Origin: Celeribacter baekdonensis
GTDB lineage: Bacteria; Pseudomonadota; Alphaproteobacteria; Rhodobacterales; Rhodobacteraceae
Assembly: GCF_900102315.1 (NCBI RefSeq)
Contig: NZ_FNBL01000017.1
Location: 32,164-96,163 of the forward strand
Reading direction: 5' to 3'
DNA length: 64,000 nt
Shown: positions 18,229 through 26,033 of the stretch, piece by piece
How the letters are laid out: the number at the start of each line of letters is the position of its first letter
How positions within the stretch are numbered: the first letter of the stretch is position 1
Position numbers and translations under genes: made by a program
The notes under the pieces: model-generated
Told to the model about the DNA's origin: nothing
Databases searched by the model: none
What the model saw: only the letters and a program-made list of their open reading frames with translations

Positions 18229-18477
18229 TCAGGCCTGGTCGAACGCGGGCGGTTCACGCATGGCTTCACGCTGCGGAAGGTCGAGATCAACGCCACCCAG
18301 AGGCGCGACCCGCTCGCGGATGGCCGCGGCAAGATCGTGGGATGGCTTCGCTTCGCCGACAACATGGCGCAAGATCTCGCGCGCCTCCTCTTCCATCGAA
18401 CGGCCGTGCTCAGCCGCACGGATGCGAAGGCGGCGCTTCACGTCATCGTCAAGGTTCCGGATGGTAATGCTTGCCAT
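18229..18477 (-). CDS. RHH antitoxin, FitA/VapB-like
   Basis: 82 residues. The N-terminus ASITIRNLDDDVKRRLRIRA with HGRSMEEEAREILR is a textbook FitA-type ribbon-helix-helix fold that dimerises and binds DNA. The C-terminal tail should occupy the PIN active site. It is the first gene of the - strand operon. A strong AGGAGGAG ribosome site lies just upstream of ATG 18477, and a palindrome at 18504-18520 is a likely autoregulatory operator. Confidence 0.9.
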   Translation of the reverse strand: MASITIRNLDDDVKRRLRIRAAEHGRSMEEEAREILRHVVGEAKPSHDLAAAIRERVAPLGGVDLDLPQREAMREPPAFDQA

Positions 18478-18503
18478 GATCTCCTCCTGATAGGAGTGTA
18501 ATC

Positions 18504-18520
18504 ATCGCAATCAATGCGAT
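18504..18520 (-). promoter_or_regulatory. Palindrome upstream of antitoxin, likely TA operator
   Basis: ATCGCA (18504-18509), a 5-bp spacer and TGCGAT (18515-18520) form a perfect inverted repeat 27 bp upstream of the antitoxin start. Its size and position suit RHH autorepression. If so, the antitoxin would set expression of the entire defence operon. Confidence 0.5.
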
Positions 18521-18624
18521 CAAGGCTAATCGCTGGAACGCATGGTTTCCTCAGGGTGGGCAAGCCGACGCTGTCAGCTCGCGATCTTGCTGATCACCGC
18601 AACTGTTATACGCATCATCAATGT

Positions 18625-18644
18625 TGCAATAGTATATTTTCGTA
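18625..18644 (+). promoter_or_regulatory. Copy A of the element-wide AT-rich operator
   Basis: TGCAATAGTATATTTTCGTA matches the consensus TACGATAATATATTATCGTA at 16 of 20 positions. It lies about 36 bp before the start at 18680, overlapping where a -10 box would be. Related copies are at 20692-20711, 44527-44546 and 52572-52591. Confidence 0.5.
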
Positions 18645-18679
18645 TGTATGCTGGGTGAAGATTGTCAAGGGTCCTTGCC

Positions 18680-19435
18680 ATGCGTTTCGAATTCAAAAAC
18701 CTCGCTCTGGCGGCCTTTTTAGCTCTCGCCTTGTCCGGCCCAACAGTTCCCACGCAAGCCCGCGCCCAAACCTATCCGATCGACTGCGCCATCTTGCTGT
18801 GTTTGTCCGGTGGCTGGCCGGCTTCTGTGCCATGCGCACGCGCGCGGGCCGAGTTCATCCGGCGCATCACACCTTGGCCGGTGGAGCCGCCGCTTCAGAT
18901 TTGGCGCTGCCCCATGGGTGCGTCTTACGATGGTCCTGCCAGGTCGCGCCCCACGGACCGGATCTTCGATGCCCTATATGGTGGTTCAGGAACCCCACCA
19001 AACTCTTCAACCCCGCTTTTTGATCAGGCAGCCGAGGCAGGCGGAATGCTCGGGCTGAAAGGCTCCAACGCGGCTTGGGACAACCTCGTAAGGGCTGATT
19101 ACGCCCTCCAGCTCGTAGAAGACCGCGCCGACATCGATATCAGCGGGCCGGAATTCAATTTCGTGCGCTCTATTCGCGTCTTTGACGTTCGTTATGCTCG
19201 CCAGCACGAATCCGGGCGAGATGGCGACTGCAACCGCAGTGCCGTCGTTGTCCTCGGCACCTACGGGATCCAGGGCGATTTTTCCTGGAGGGCGTCGTCA
19301 CCCGCAGCGCTGCCTGCTGCGCATGCCGGTCTCGAGCGATGGGGCGAGCACTGTCCGAGCATTTATCACAGATCCGTCTTCGCGGAGTGGCGTGACTATA
19401 GCGGGAATTACGGCTTCGAGCAGGTCAATTACTGA
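18680..19435 (+). CDS. Secreted Cys-containing protein of the conjugation locus, unknown function
   Basis: About 251 residues. The signal peptide (residues 1 to about 30) ends near ARAQ before TYPIDCAILLC. The mature part has several Cys residues, suggesting a disulfide-bonded periplasmic protein, and an FIRRITPWPVEPPLQIW segment that I associate with hypothetical proteins near alphaproteobacterial T4SS genes. ATG 18680 begins the signal peptide; a TTG at 18662 is less likely. It is preceded by a copy of the shared operator. Inference: it is an accessory pilus or surface factor. Confidence 0.7.
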   Translation: MRFEFKNLALAAFLALALSGPTVPTQARAQTYPIDCAILLCLSGGWPASVPCARARAEFIRRITPWPVEPPLQIWRCPMGASYDGPARSRPTDRIFDALYGGSGTPPNSSTPLFDQAAEAGGMLGLKGSNAAWDNLVRADYALQLVEDRADIDISGPEFNFVRSIRVFDVRYARQHESGRDGDCNRSAVVVLGTYGIQGDFSWRASSPAALPAAHAGLERWGEHCPSIYHRSVFAEWRDYSGNYGFEQVNY

Positions 19436-19537
19436 CTGTTGAGGCGCCGCGACGTCGCACAGAGCCTTGTAAAGATTAAACCTGTAACGCAGGCACAAGC
19501 ACACAATCGACGGCCATAAAGGCCATAGTCTTCCATG

Positions 19538-19762
19538 TCAGTCGTCGCGACAGGGCAGCTGCGTGAGAGACGCGAAGTCGATTTCAGCTTTATCGGCATC
19601 GCTAAGATCCGGGTAAATCCTTGAGACGCGCTGTGGGCCATGCATGTCCCACCGGATTGCCAGAGCACCTGTGTTCCAGCGATATACCCAGCCGACAATG
19701 GTTTTTTCATCGGCTGCGATCAAATTGGCGATCGCGACGCCTTCGACCTCATTTTCGTTCAC
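19538..19762 (-). CDS. Conserved-looking small hypothetical protein (74 aa)
   Basis: GTG start preceded by AGGAAG. The product is acidic with tryptophans (GWVYRWNTGALAIRWD), which looks like a folded domain rather than a shadow frame, but I recognise no family. It lies downstream of the XRE gene on the same strand. A 30-codon ORF (19766-19858, GTG start, TAA stop) lies between them with weak support. Together they may form a control transcript facing away from the virB operon. Confidence 0.5.
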   Translation of the reverse strand: MNENEVEGVAIANLIAADEKTIVGWVYRWNTGALAIRWDMHGPQRVSRIYPDLSDADKAEIDFASLTQLPCRDD

Positions 19763-19928
19763 TGTTTACTGACTTCCTGCAAATTGGCGTTGCGGATAGC
19801 AGCTCAGATCCAAAGCGTTTGCTGCAACCATATGCCGGGCCTCGTTAAAATCGGTCACTGTTCGTCCTCGCGGTAACGAATTCACAACGGGAGAAGTCAG
19901 CTCCCGTGCTCTCGATTGATGAAATTGC

Positions 19929-20186
19929 TTAAATCCTGTGGTCGGGCTCCGTGGCGGCTTCGACGATCGCCAAAACCTCGAAGGGGTCAAAGCCGATGGC
20001 GCGCGCCAGAACGACCAGTTCGACGACGTCGATCCGGCGTTCACCGCTTTCGAGGCGTGCCACGAGAGATTGATGGCACTTGAGCCTGTCCGCCAAGTCG
20101 TCCTGGCCCAAGCCTGCGCTTTTACGCGCGTCGACCAACGCCTGGCAAAGTGCCACCTGTCCCGTGCTTCTGATTGTCTTTGCCAC
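19929..20186 (-). CDS. XRE-family helix-turn-helix repressor
   Basis: 85 residues. The HTH QDDLADRLKCHQSLVARLESGERR fills most of the protein and is Cro/C1 type. GTG start at 20186. Two palindromes lie immediately upstream (20189-20207 and 20230-20246), suggesting autorepression. Sitting between the secreted-protein gene and the virB promoter, it is a good candidate for the switch controlling conjugation, and possibly the protein reading the shared AT-rich operator. Confidence 0.85.
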   Translation of the reverse strand: MAKTIRSTGQVALCQALVDARKSAGLGQDDLADRLKCHQSLVARLESGERRIDVVELVVLARAIGFDPFEVLAIVEAATEPDHRI

Positions 20187-20188
20187 GC

Positions 20189-20246
20189 GTCACATACCTT
20201 TTGTGACGTCGCTAGCGGATGAAATCTGTTATCTAAAAAGTAGATA
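20189..20246 (-). promoter_or_regulatory. Two inverted repeats upstream of the XRE gene
   Basis: The first is GTCACA-7 bp-TGTGAC (20189-20207), abutting the start codon. The second is TATCTA-aaaag-TAGATA (20230-20246). Both have perfect 6-bp arms. They differ in sequence, so they may be read by different proteins; the one at the start codon could block translation initiation or transcription. Confidence 0.55.
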
Positions 20247-20310
20247 TATGAGGGTGTTATCGGCGTCTGGTTTCCATGGGCTGCAAGTCTGATGCTCCCG
20301 AGGTTGCCCA

Positions 20311-20604
20311 TCAATCCCCTACCGATTGTAGAAATCGGCCATATTCCTCGCTGACTTCGCGCGCTTCCTCGAAAGCGCGGGCGCGTTCGCTGTCGAGGCA
20401 ACGGAAGTAGCTCTGGATATCCTGGATGTAGTCTTCGAAATCGCCACGGATGATATCCGCATAGTCCCGCGCGGCCTGCGAATCGCTTGGCAGGAAAGGG
20501 CGGGATGGCGCAAAGCAGGATTCCGCCAAAACCGGTCCGGGAACGCAGATCAGAAGGGCCATAGCTTGCAATGGGAGCAGGCATGTCAACCTTGGGTTTC
20601 TCAA
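20311..20604 (-). CDS. Small secreted protein of the T4SS control region
   Basis: About 97 residues with signal peptide LQAMALLICVPGPVLA before ESCFAPSRP. The mature part is helical and acidic with two Cys (SCFAP and YFRCLD). TTG 20604 is preferred because AAGGAG precedes it by 9 bp; the in-frame GTG at 20631 has no ribosome site. General layout (signal peptide, Cys near a Pro-rich start, helical body) resembles the 30774-31187 product in the virB operon. It is transcribed divergently from virB. Function unknown. Confidence 0.65.
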   Translation of the reverse strand: MRNPRLTCLLPLQAMALLICVPGPVLAESCFAPSRPFLPSDSQAARDYADIIRGDFEDYIQDIQSYFRCLDSERARAFEEAREVSEEYGRFLQSVGD

Positions 20605-20691
20605 ACCTGTTATCTCCTTGATCGCAGACACTGGCCGTGACTAGTGTTTGCGTGACCAAACTACAGCTAAAGCACGATATTACATCTTGCG

Positions 20692-20711
20692 GTTGATAAT
20701 ATACTATCGTA
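20692..20711. promoter_or_regulatory. Copy B of the element-wide AT-rich operator, virB divergent promoter
   Basis: GTTGATAATATACTATCGTA matches the consensus at 16 of 20 positions. It lies between the divergent 20604 (-) and 20761 (+) starts, so one site could control both the secreted protein and the virB operon. Confidence 0.6.
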
Positions 20712-20760
20712 ACTCTGGGCTTCAAGTAGGAATGCCTGGGGTCGCGCCATTGGAGAAAGC

Positions 20761-21141
20761 GTGAGCCGGGCCATGAACTGGGACATCGAAGCACCAAATG
20801 TGGTTACGGAAGCCAGGTTCCGCGAACTCGTGGAAAGCGGCTATAGCGCAGAAATCCTGTGCCAGGAGTCGGCACACAAGAAAGGCCCCAGCTATTACGG
20901 GGTCTGGATCATGCGTGTGGTCACCAACGAAGGCGTGGAAAAGCTCCTCGTCACCGCCCGCACTCGGACGACCTACAACGATATCAAGATCCGCGAGTTC
21001 AAGACGATCTCCGGCGTGGTGTCATTCTTCATTGGCCTTGGCTTTGCGCATGTCGATCTGCCGCTTGAGGCGGGCACAAGCCGTACGCACAAACTTGCGC
21101 CGTCAGAAAAAGCCCCATCAGACAAGGGCGCTGACACCTAG
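20761..21141 (+). CDS. Hypothetical protein opening the virB operon
   Basis: 126 residues from GTG 20761 (GGAGAAAG lies about 2 bp upstream), or 122 from ATG 20773. It is a compact alpha/beta-like domain with [20 protein letters not shown] and a Ser/Lys-rich tail. I recognise no family. It overlaps the transglycosylase start by about 46 bp, suggesting coupling. Being the first cistron after the operator, it may be regulatory or an accessory factor. Confidence 0.6.
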   Translation: MSRAMNWDIEAPNVVTEARFRELVESGYSAEILCQESAHKKGPSYYGVWIMRVVTNEGVEKLLVTARTRTTYNDIKIREFKTISGVVSFFIGLGFAHVDLPLEAGTSRTHKLAPSEKAPSDKGADT

Positions 21142-21799
21142 CCTTGTCTGTCTCTGGCTGGTCGCCGCGCCAGCCTCAGCGCAAATGGTCCTGGTCATGG
21201 AGAGCGACGGCTCTCTGACCCCATCCCGGTCTCAGAGCGGTTTTGCCCGGAACTACAATGACGGCATTGGTCAGGGTTCGGCCTACGATGGGATCGCTAT
21301 CTTCGGCGAGTTAGAGGCCGAGCAAGAGGGCGTCCAAGTCGCGGCCCTTGCCCGCCCGACTCCCCTGCCCCACGCAGATGTCCTCTCCGGGATTCAGACC
21401 ACGGCTTTGCGCTATGCCGGCCATCCCGGCCTGCGTCGCGCGGGGCTTTCCGTGACGGATTGGCTGGCTCTCTATCGGGCCAATATCGAGGTTGAGAGCG
21501 CCTACCGGCAGGATGCGATTTCAAGTGCAGGTGCCATCGGCCTCGGTCAATTGATGCCCGCAACAGCGCGCGACCTCGGCGTTGACCCGCGTGACCCCCA
21601 ACAGAACCTCGACGGCTCTGCCCGCTACCTCGCGATGATGCTGGAGACGTTCGGCGATCCGCATCTGGCGCTGGCGGCCTACAACGCTGGTCCCGACGCC
21701 GTGCGCCAACACGGTGGCATTCCCCCTTACCGAGAAACCCAGAACCACGTGGCCCGCGTCATGGCTGTCGTGGCCCGATTGGAAGGATCAAATTCATGA
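21095..21799 (+). CDS. virB1: VirB1-like lytic transglycosylase
   Basis: About 234 residues. The signal peptide [13 protein letters not shown] lies near residues 17-29. The C-terminal SLT domain has the catalytic Glu in NIEVESAYR, followed by [18 protein letters not shown] and [13 protein letters not shown]. It cleaves peptidoglycan in the periplasm to let the T4SS span the wall. The start is uncertain; TTG 21095 is taken because it precedes the signal peptide directly. Its stop overlaps the pilin start (ATGA). Confidence 0.85.
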   Translation: MRRQKKPHQTRALTPSLVCLWLVAAPASAQMVLVMESDGSLTPSRSQSGFARNYNDGIGQGSAYDGIAIFGELEAEQEGVQVAALARPTPLPHADVLSGIQTTALRYAGHPGLRRAGLSVTDWLALYRANIEVESAYRQDAISSAGAIGLGQLMPATARDLGVDPRDPQQNLDGSARYLAMMLETFGDPHLALAAYNAGPDAVRQHGGIPPYRETQNHVARVMAVVARLEGSNS

Positions 21800-22089
21800 A
21801 ACAGATTTCAAACCTCTTTGTCGCCTCGCTGGCGCTATTCCTGTTCATTGCCGAGCCCGCCCTTGCACAGAGCATCGATCTCTCCCCGATCCAGAGCTTG
21901 TTGCAGGGCATTGTCGATGCGCTGACTGGCCCACTTGGCGTTGTCATCGCGACGCTTGCCGTTCTCGGGGTCTTTCTCAGCTGGTTCTTCAACATCATCG
22001 ATCTGCGCCAGGCGCTTTGGGTCCTCGTGGGCATCGCCGGTGTTGCGGCCGCCCCCACCATCGTTGCCGCGGTCTTTGCCGGTGGCTGA
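21796..22089 (+). CDS. virB2: VirB2 major pilin (TrbC/VirB2 family)
   Basis: 97 residues. The signal peptide ends at EPALA before QSIDLSP, followed by two hydrophobic helices ([18 protein letters not shown] and [18 protein letters not shown]) separated by a short basic/polar loop, the classic T-pilin layout. It assembles into the conjugative pilus. Its stop lies inside the start of virB3 (8-bp overlap). Confidence 0.9.
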   Translation: MKQISNLFVASLALFLFIAEPALAQSIDLSPIQSLLQGIVDALTGPLGVVIATLAVLGVFLSWFFNIIDLRQALWVLVGIAGVAAAPTIVAAVFAGG

Positions 22090-22360
22090 ACGCTCGCCTC
22101 TCTTTCTCGGGCTCGTGCGCCCGCCGAAGCTTTTGGGCCTGCCCATCATGTACGCGATGGTCTGGCTCTTCGGATCGGTGCTCTTGTTCGTCTGGGTCCA
22201 GCACATCGCGGTGCTGGGTGTCGCGGCCCTGCTCTACCCGTTGCTTTGGAAGGCCGCAGATTGGGACCCGCGTTTCATCGACGTGATGGTGACGGCGCTG
22301 CAGGAGACACCGCCCACGCGCAACAGGTCCATTCATGGCGGGGACAGCTATGCCCCGTGA
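22082..22360 (+). CDS. virB3: VirB3 inner-membrane T4SS protein
   Basis: 92 residues from GTG 22082. N-terminal LFLGLVRPPKLLGLP then a hydrophobic hairpin (IMYAMVWLFGSVLLFVWV and ALLYPLLWKAADWDPRF) is typical of VirB3. It anchors VirB4 at the inner membrane. The GTG is inferred from family length and from the overlap with the virB2 stop. It also overlaps the virB4 start by 26 bp. Confidence 0.88.
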   Translation: MAERSPLFLGLVRPPKLLGLPIMYAMVWLFGSVLLFVWVQHIAVLGVAALLYPLLWKAADWDPRFIDVMVTALQETPPTRNRSIHGGDSYAP

Positions 22361-24725
22361 TGACGCCCGTGATGCTGCGCTCGATGCCCGCACAATGACG
22401 CCAGACTGGTATGCGCGCGAGACCCGCCTCGCGCATATGCTGCCCTATGTGAGCCTCGTTGACGACCAGACCGTGCGGACTCGGGTGAACGAACTCTTCC
22501 GCTGCATCCGGCTCGAGGGGATCAACAGCTACACGACGGACGATGCCTATCTCGACAAACTGACGGCACTTTTTGCCCGCATCGTCGCGCAGCTCGGGCC
22601 GGAATTCAGCTATTACGTCCACAAGGTCTCCAAGGCCATCAAACCTGATCTCGACCCGATCCGTGAGGACAGCTTCGCTGGCGAGGTTGACCGGCGCTGG
22701 CGCGCGAAACTCGAGACCAGCGGGCTCCGCGACAAAACACTGACGCTCACCGTCATTCACCGCCCGCCGCACAAAAGCCTCCTGCCGTTCCTCAGCCGCA
22801 GCGCACCGGACCGCCTGAGAGAGGAGACCCGCAAACGCCAGCAGCGCCTCAGCGAGGCCGTGAACGTCTTCCTCTCGGGGCTGACCGAGCTCAAGCCGCG
22901 CCTGCTGTCAGCCGGATCGGGAGAGTTGGTGGGATTTTTGGGCGCGCTCAACACGGGCACCGAGCTGCCGCTCTACCCGGCCAACACCTACGGCTTTCTG
23001 TCCTTCAACGTCGCCAATACCCGCGTGACGTTTCACGGCGATCATTTCGAGCTTTCCGAAGGCGTCGTGGGGCATCGCTACGGCAAGAGTTTCACCATCG
23101 GGGAATACTCGGAAGGCACCTCCTGCACCATGTTCGACATGCTGAACCTGCCGGTCGACATGATCGTGACGCACTCCTTCACGCCGATCAATTCGAACCT
23201 CATGGCGGGCCGCATCAAGCGGCAAAAGCGCCAGATGCAGGCCAGCCAGGACGCAGCCCTCTCGCTCCTGGAAGCCCTCGACATCGCCGCCGATGATCTC
23301 GAGGCCAAGCGCCAAAGCTTCGGCGAGCATCACATGGTCGTGACGCTCTTTTGCGACACGCTCGAAGAGCTGCAAACCCTCAGCGCGGAGATCGTGAACG
23401 CCGCCGCGACCGAGGGCGTGAAGATGATCGGCGAGCGGGTCGCGGCCAAGGCGCATTACCTCAGCCAGCACCCCGGCAACCAGCCCAAGCGCGTCCGCGC
23501 CAGCGCCGTCACCAATCGCAACTTCGCGGATTTCGCGGCGTTTCATCGGACCCAGCTGGGCAAACCCGCTGAGAAAACCCCTTGGGGCCGGGTCATCACC
23601 TATCTGCCCACGCCGGAGCAAAGCGCCTACCGGTTTTCCTATCACGAACAAGGCTCGCCCGACAAAGAACCGACAAGCGGCCATAGCCTGATCATGGGGC
23701 GGCCCGGGTCAGGTAAGTCTGTGCTTTCGGCGTTTCTCATGACGCAAGCCCGTCGCGCGGGCGCCCGGATCTTCGTTTTCGACTACCGCCTCGGGATGGA
23801 GATGGCGGTCCGCGCGAATGGCGGGCGCTACGCCTCCCTGAACGCCGGTCAGCCCACGGGCCTCAACCCGCTCTGGACCGAGACCGATGCGCGCGGCACC
23901 GCCTGGCTCTCGGACTGGCTTGCCACGCTTCTTTACCGCGCTGACAAGCCGCTGACCCCGGCGCAGACCAACCGCATCCAGGAAGTCGTGCGCCAGAATG
24001 CCCAGGCCACCAACCCGGCCCTGCGGAACTGGCGGGATTTCGCGTCGCTTTTTGTGTCCACCGATGATGGCGGCGATCTGCACCAGCGCCTGCTCGAATG
24101 GACCGAGGACGGCCGCTATGGCTGGATCTTCGGGCAGAGCCTCGAGGACACCTTCTCGCTCAAGGGCGATGTGGTGGGCTTCGATCTGACCGGCATTCTC
24201 GACAGCGAGGCCGACAAGGAACGGATGGCGGTCCTCTCCTATCTCTTCCGCCGGGTCGAGCGCGAAATCGAGGACCGCCGCCCCACCATCATCGTGATCG
24301 ACGAGGCCTGGAAGGCCCTCGATAACGCGTATTTCGCCGAGCGGCTGTCGAACTGGCTGGTGACAGCGCGCAAACAGAACACGGTCGCGGTGATGATGAC
24401 GCAATACGCAAGCCAGCTCGAGCGCACCCGGACCGGCAAGACCATCATCGAGGCGGTGCCGACGCAGATCCTGCTCCCCAATATCCGCGCGCAGCCAGCG
24501 GACTACGCCATGCTGAACCTCACGGAGAAGGAGCTCGATGTCCTTCTCAACACGGGCAGCAACAGCCGCTTGGCGCTCATCCGTGACGATCAGGGCTCGA
24601 TCGTCGTCGATGCCGATCTGAGCGCCCTTGGGCCCAATCTCACCATCCTTGGCGGCATGGAAAAGGGCGAGGCGCTCGTCGGCGCCGATTACCGCGACCG
24701 CCCGGACTTCTGGAGGCTTTCATGA
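22335..24725 (+). CDS. virB4: VirB4 T4SS ATPase
   Basis: 796 residues. The N-terminal CagE/TrbE/VirB domain is followed by the ATPase domain with Walker A GRPGSGKSV (about residues 454-462) and Walker B IIVIDEAW (about 651). TARKQNTVAVMMTQ is the usual sensor segment. It powers pilus assembly and substrate transfer at the cytoplasmic face. ATG 22335 or 22350 are both possible starts. The stop overlaps the start of the small lipoprotein gene by 4 bp (ATGA). Confidence 0.95.
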   Translation: MAGTAMPRDDARDAALDARTMTPDWYARETRLAHMLPYVSLVDDQTVRTRVNELFRCIRLEGINSYTTDDAYLDKLTALFARIVAQLGPEFSYYVHKVSKAIKPDLDPIREDSFAGEVDRRWRAKLETSGLRDKTLTLTVIHRPPHKSLLPFLSRSAPDRLREETRKRQQRLSEAVNVFLSGLTELKPRLLSAGSGELVGFLGALNTGTELPLYPANTYGFLSFNVANTRVTFHGDHFELSEGVVGHRYGKSFTIGEYSEGTSCTMFDMLNLPVDMIVTHSFTPINSNLMAGRIKRQKRQMQASQDAALSLLEALDIAADDLEAKRQSFGEHHMVVTLFCDTLEELQTLSAEIVNAAATEGVKMIGERVAAKAHYLSQHPGNQPKRVRASAVTNRNFADFAAFHRTQLGKPAEKTPWGRVITYLPTPEQSAYRFSYHEQGSPDKEPTSGHSLIMGRPGSGKSVLSAFLMTQARRAGARIFVFDYRLGMEMAVRANGGRYASLNAGQPTGLNPLWTETDARGTAWLSDWLATLLYRADKPLTPAQTNRIQEVVRQNAQATNPALRNWRDFASLFVSTDDGGDLHQRLLEWTEDGRYGWIFGQSLEDTFSLKGDVVGFDLTGILDSEADKERMAVLSYLFRRVEREIEDRRPTIIVIDEAWKALDNAYFAERLSNWLVTARKQNTVAVMMTQYASQLERTRTGKTIIEAVPTQILLPNIRAQPADYAMLNLTEKELDVLLNTGSNSRLALIRDDQGSIVVDADLSALGPNLTILGGMEKGEALVGADYRDRPDFWRLS

Positions 24726-24889
24726 TCCGTATTCTTATCGCTTTGGCTGCGCTCGGCGCTTTGGCCTCCTGCACCCAGTACCGGGAGCCGCAGGCGAACT
24801 GCTTCACATTCCTCGCGTCAACGGCACCCGTCGCGCCTGATTGCACCTTCACGCCTCTCGGCACCCCGGAGGGCGGCATTGACGTCTAG
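24722..24889 (+). CDS. virB7: VirB7-like small outer-membrane lipoprotein
   Basis: 55 codons. Lipoprotein signal MIRILIALAALGALASC with lipobox LASC, so Cys17 would be acylated. The mature peptide is short with two further Cys residues, one of which could form the disulfide with VirB9 known for VirB7. Its start overlaps the virB4 stop and its end overlaps the following transglycosylase by 11 bp. Size and position match VirB7 of minimised T4SS loci. Confidence 0.8.
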   Translation: MIRILIALAALGALASCTQYREPQANCFTFLASTAPVAPDCTFTPLGTPEGGIDV

Positions 24890-26033
24890 CCTGCCTCATA
24901 TCCTCGCGTTTTGCCTGCTGCCCGGTCTCGCCTTGTCTCAAGGCGTGCCGACCAATGACAGTGGGCTGACCGCGCGTGATATCGTCGAAACAGGCGATCG
25001 CGAGGCCGACTTGGCCCTGCAGGCCGATAAGCTCGCCGTACGCGAGCTCATTGCCGAGATCGAACGGGAGCAGCTGGAAACCCTGCAACGCATCCTCGAT
25101 GCCCAGACCAGCTTCGGCGGTCAGGGCTTGCCAGCTATGGTCTCGGGGCTGGAAAGCGGCAGCGGGGATCCGGCCCGGTCAGTCGAGGCGGTCTATGGCA
25201 ATGCCGACATCGACCCCAATCCCGGCGGTGCGCAGATGTTCGGGGATGCGTCTGAGAACATCGAGCAGCTCATCATCCGCGTTGCCCAGGAAACCAGCGG
25301 CTTTGCGGGTGTTGGCCGCGCAGGACTCTCCCCCGTCCAATGGCGCGCGCTTCTACAGGCCCTCATCTGGCAGGAAAGCCGGTTTACGATTGGGGCACGG
25401 TCTCCCGTCGGCGCCTATGGTCTCACCCAGATCATGCCTGGGACGGCCAGCGATCTGGGCATCAACCCGGAATACTATGACAGCCCCTATCTGCAGGTGC
25501 ATGGCGGCGCGCGCTATCTCGCGACCCAGCTCAGCACATTCGATGGCAACATCATCAACGCCCTCGCGGCCTATAACGCCGGACCCGGCCGGGTTTTCGA
25601 GTATGGCGGCGTGCCCCCCTTCCGCGAGACACAGCACTACGTGTCGGTCATCCCTGAACGCTACAATCTCTATCTAAGCCGTATCGGCGGGATCGAAGCG
25701 CTTGGCACGATCGACCCTGCTCTGCTGGCCAATGCGAACCTTTCCATTACCGGGCATGGCGCCGCCTTCTATGGCAACAATTCCCCTGCGGCGATCAGGC
25801 AGGCCACCCTGCGCATTGCGGATATCGTCGAACGGATTTCCGAAACGGAAGATGTGCAGGAGAGCGTCGCGCTCAACACCTATGCCCGCGCCGAACTGGT
25901 GCGCCTCGTCGCGGCCCGCATCCGGCTTAAGGCGGTGCGGACCCGTGTCCTGAGCGCAGAAGAATTGGCGCAGGCCAGCGCGCGCATGGCCGAGGGCGCC
26001 TTCATGGACTTCACGATCAGGGAGATAGACTGA
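24879..26033 (+). CDS. Second lytic transglycosylase with VirB5-like C-terminal tail
   Basis: 384 residues from TTG 24879 with GGAGGG upstream. Signal peptide LAFCLLPGLALSQ. A coiled-coil-like stretch (about 30-70) precedes the SLT domain (ALIWQESRFTIGARSPVGAY, then QIMPGTASDLGI and [13 protein letters not shown]). The last 60 residues resemble the C-terminus of the neighbouring VirB5: ESVALNT and FMDFT match ESIDLNT and FMDFT there, in the same order and spacing. A virB operon with two transglycosylases is unusual; this one may also bind the pilus. Confidence 0.85.
   Translation: MTSSLPHILAFCLLPGLALSQGVPTNDSGLTARDIVETGDREADLALQADKLAVRELIAEIEREQLETLQRILDAQTSFGGQGLPAMVSGLESGSGDPARSVEAVYGNADIDPNPGGAQMFGDASENIEQLIIRVAQETSGFAGVGRAGLSPVQWRALLQALIWQESRFTIGARSPVGAYGLTQIMPGTASDLGINPEYYDSPYLQVHGGARYLATQLSTFDGNIINALAAYNAGPGRVFEYGGVPPFRETQHYVSVIPERYNLYLSRIGGIEALGTIDPALLANANLSITGHGAAFYGNNSPAAIRQATLRIADIVERISETEDVQESVALNTYARAELVRLVAARIRLKAVRTRVLSAEELAQASARMAEGAFMDFTIREID

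Noticed and set aside
19766..20797. 343-codon - strand frame across the XRE gene and the virB promoter region
   Set aside because: It crosses promoters and the XRE gene in another frame; only the smaller genes have ribosome sites and domain content.
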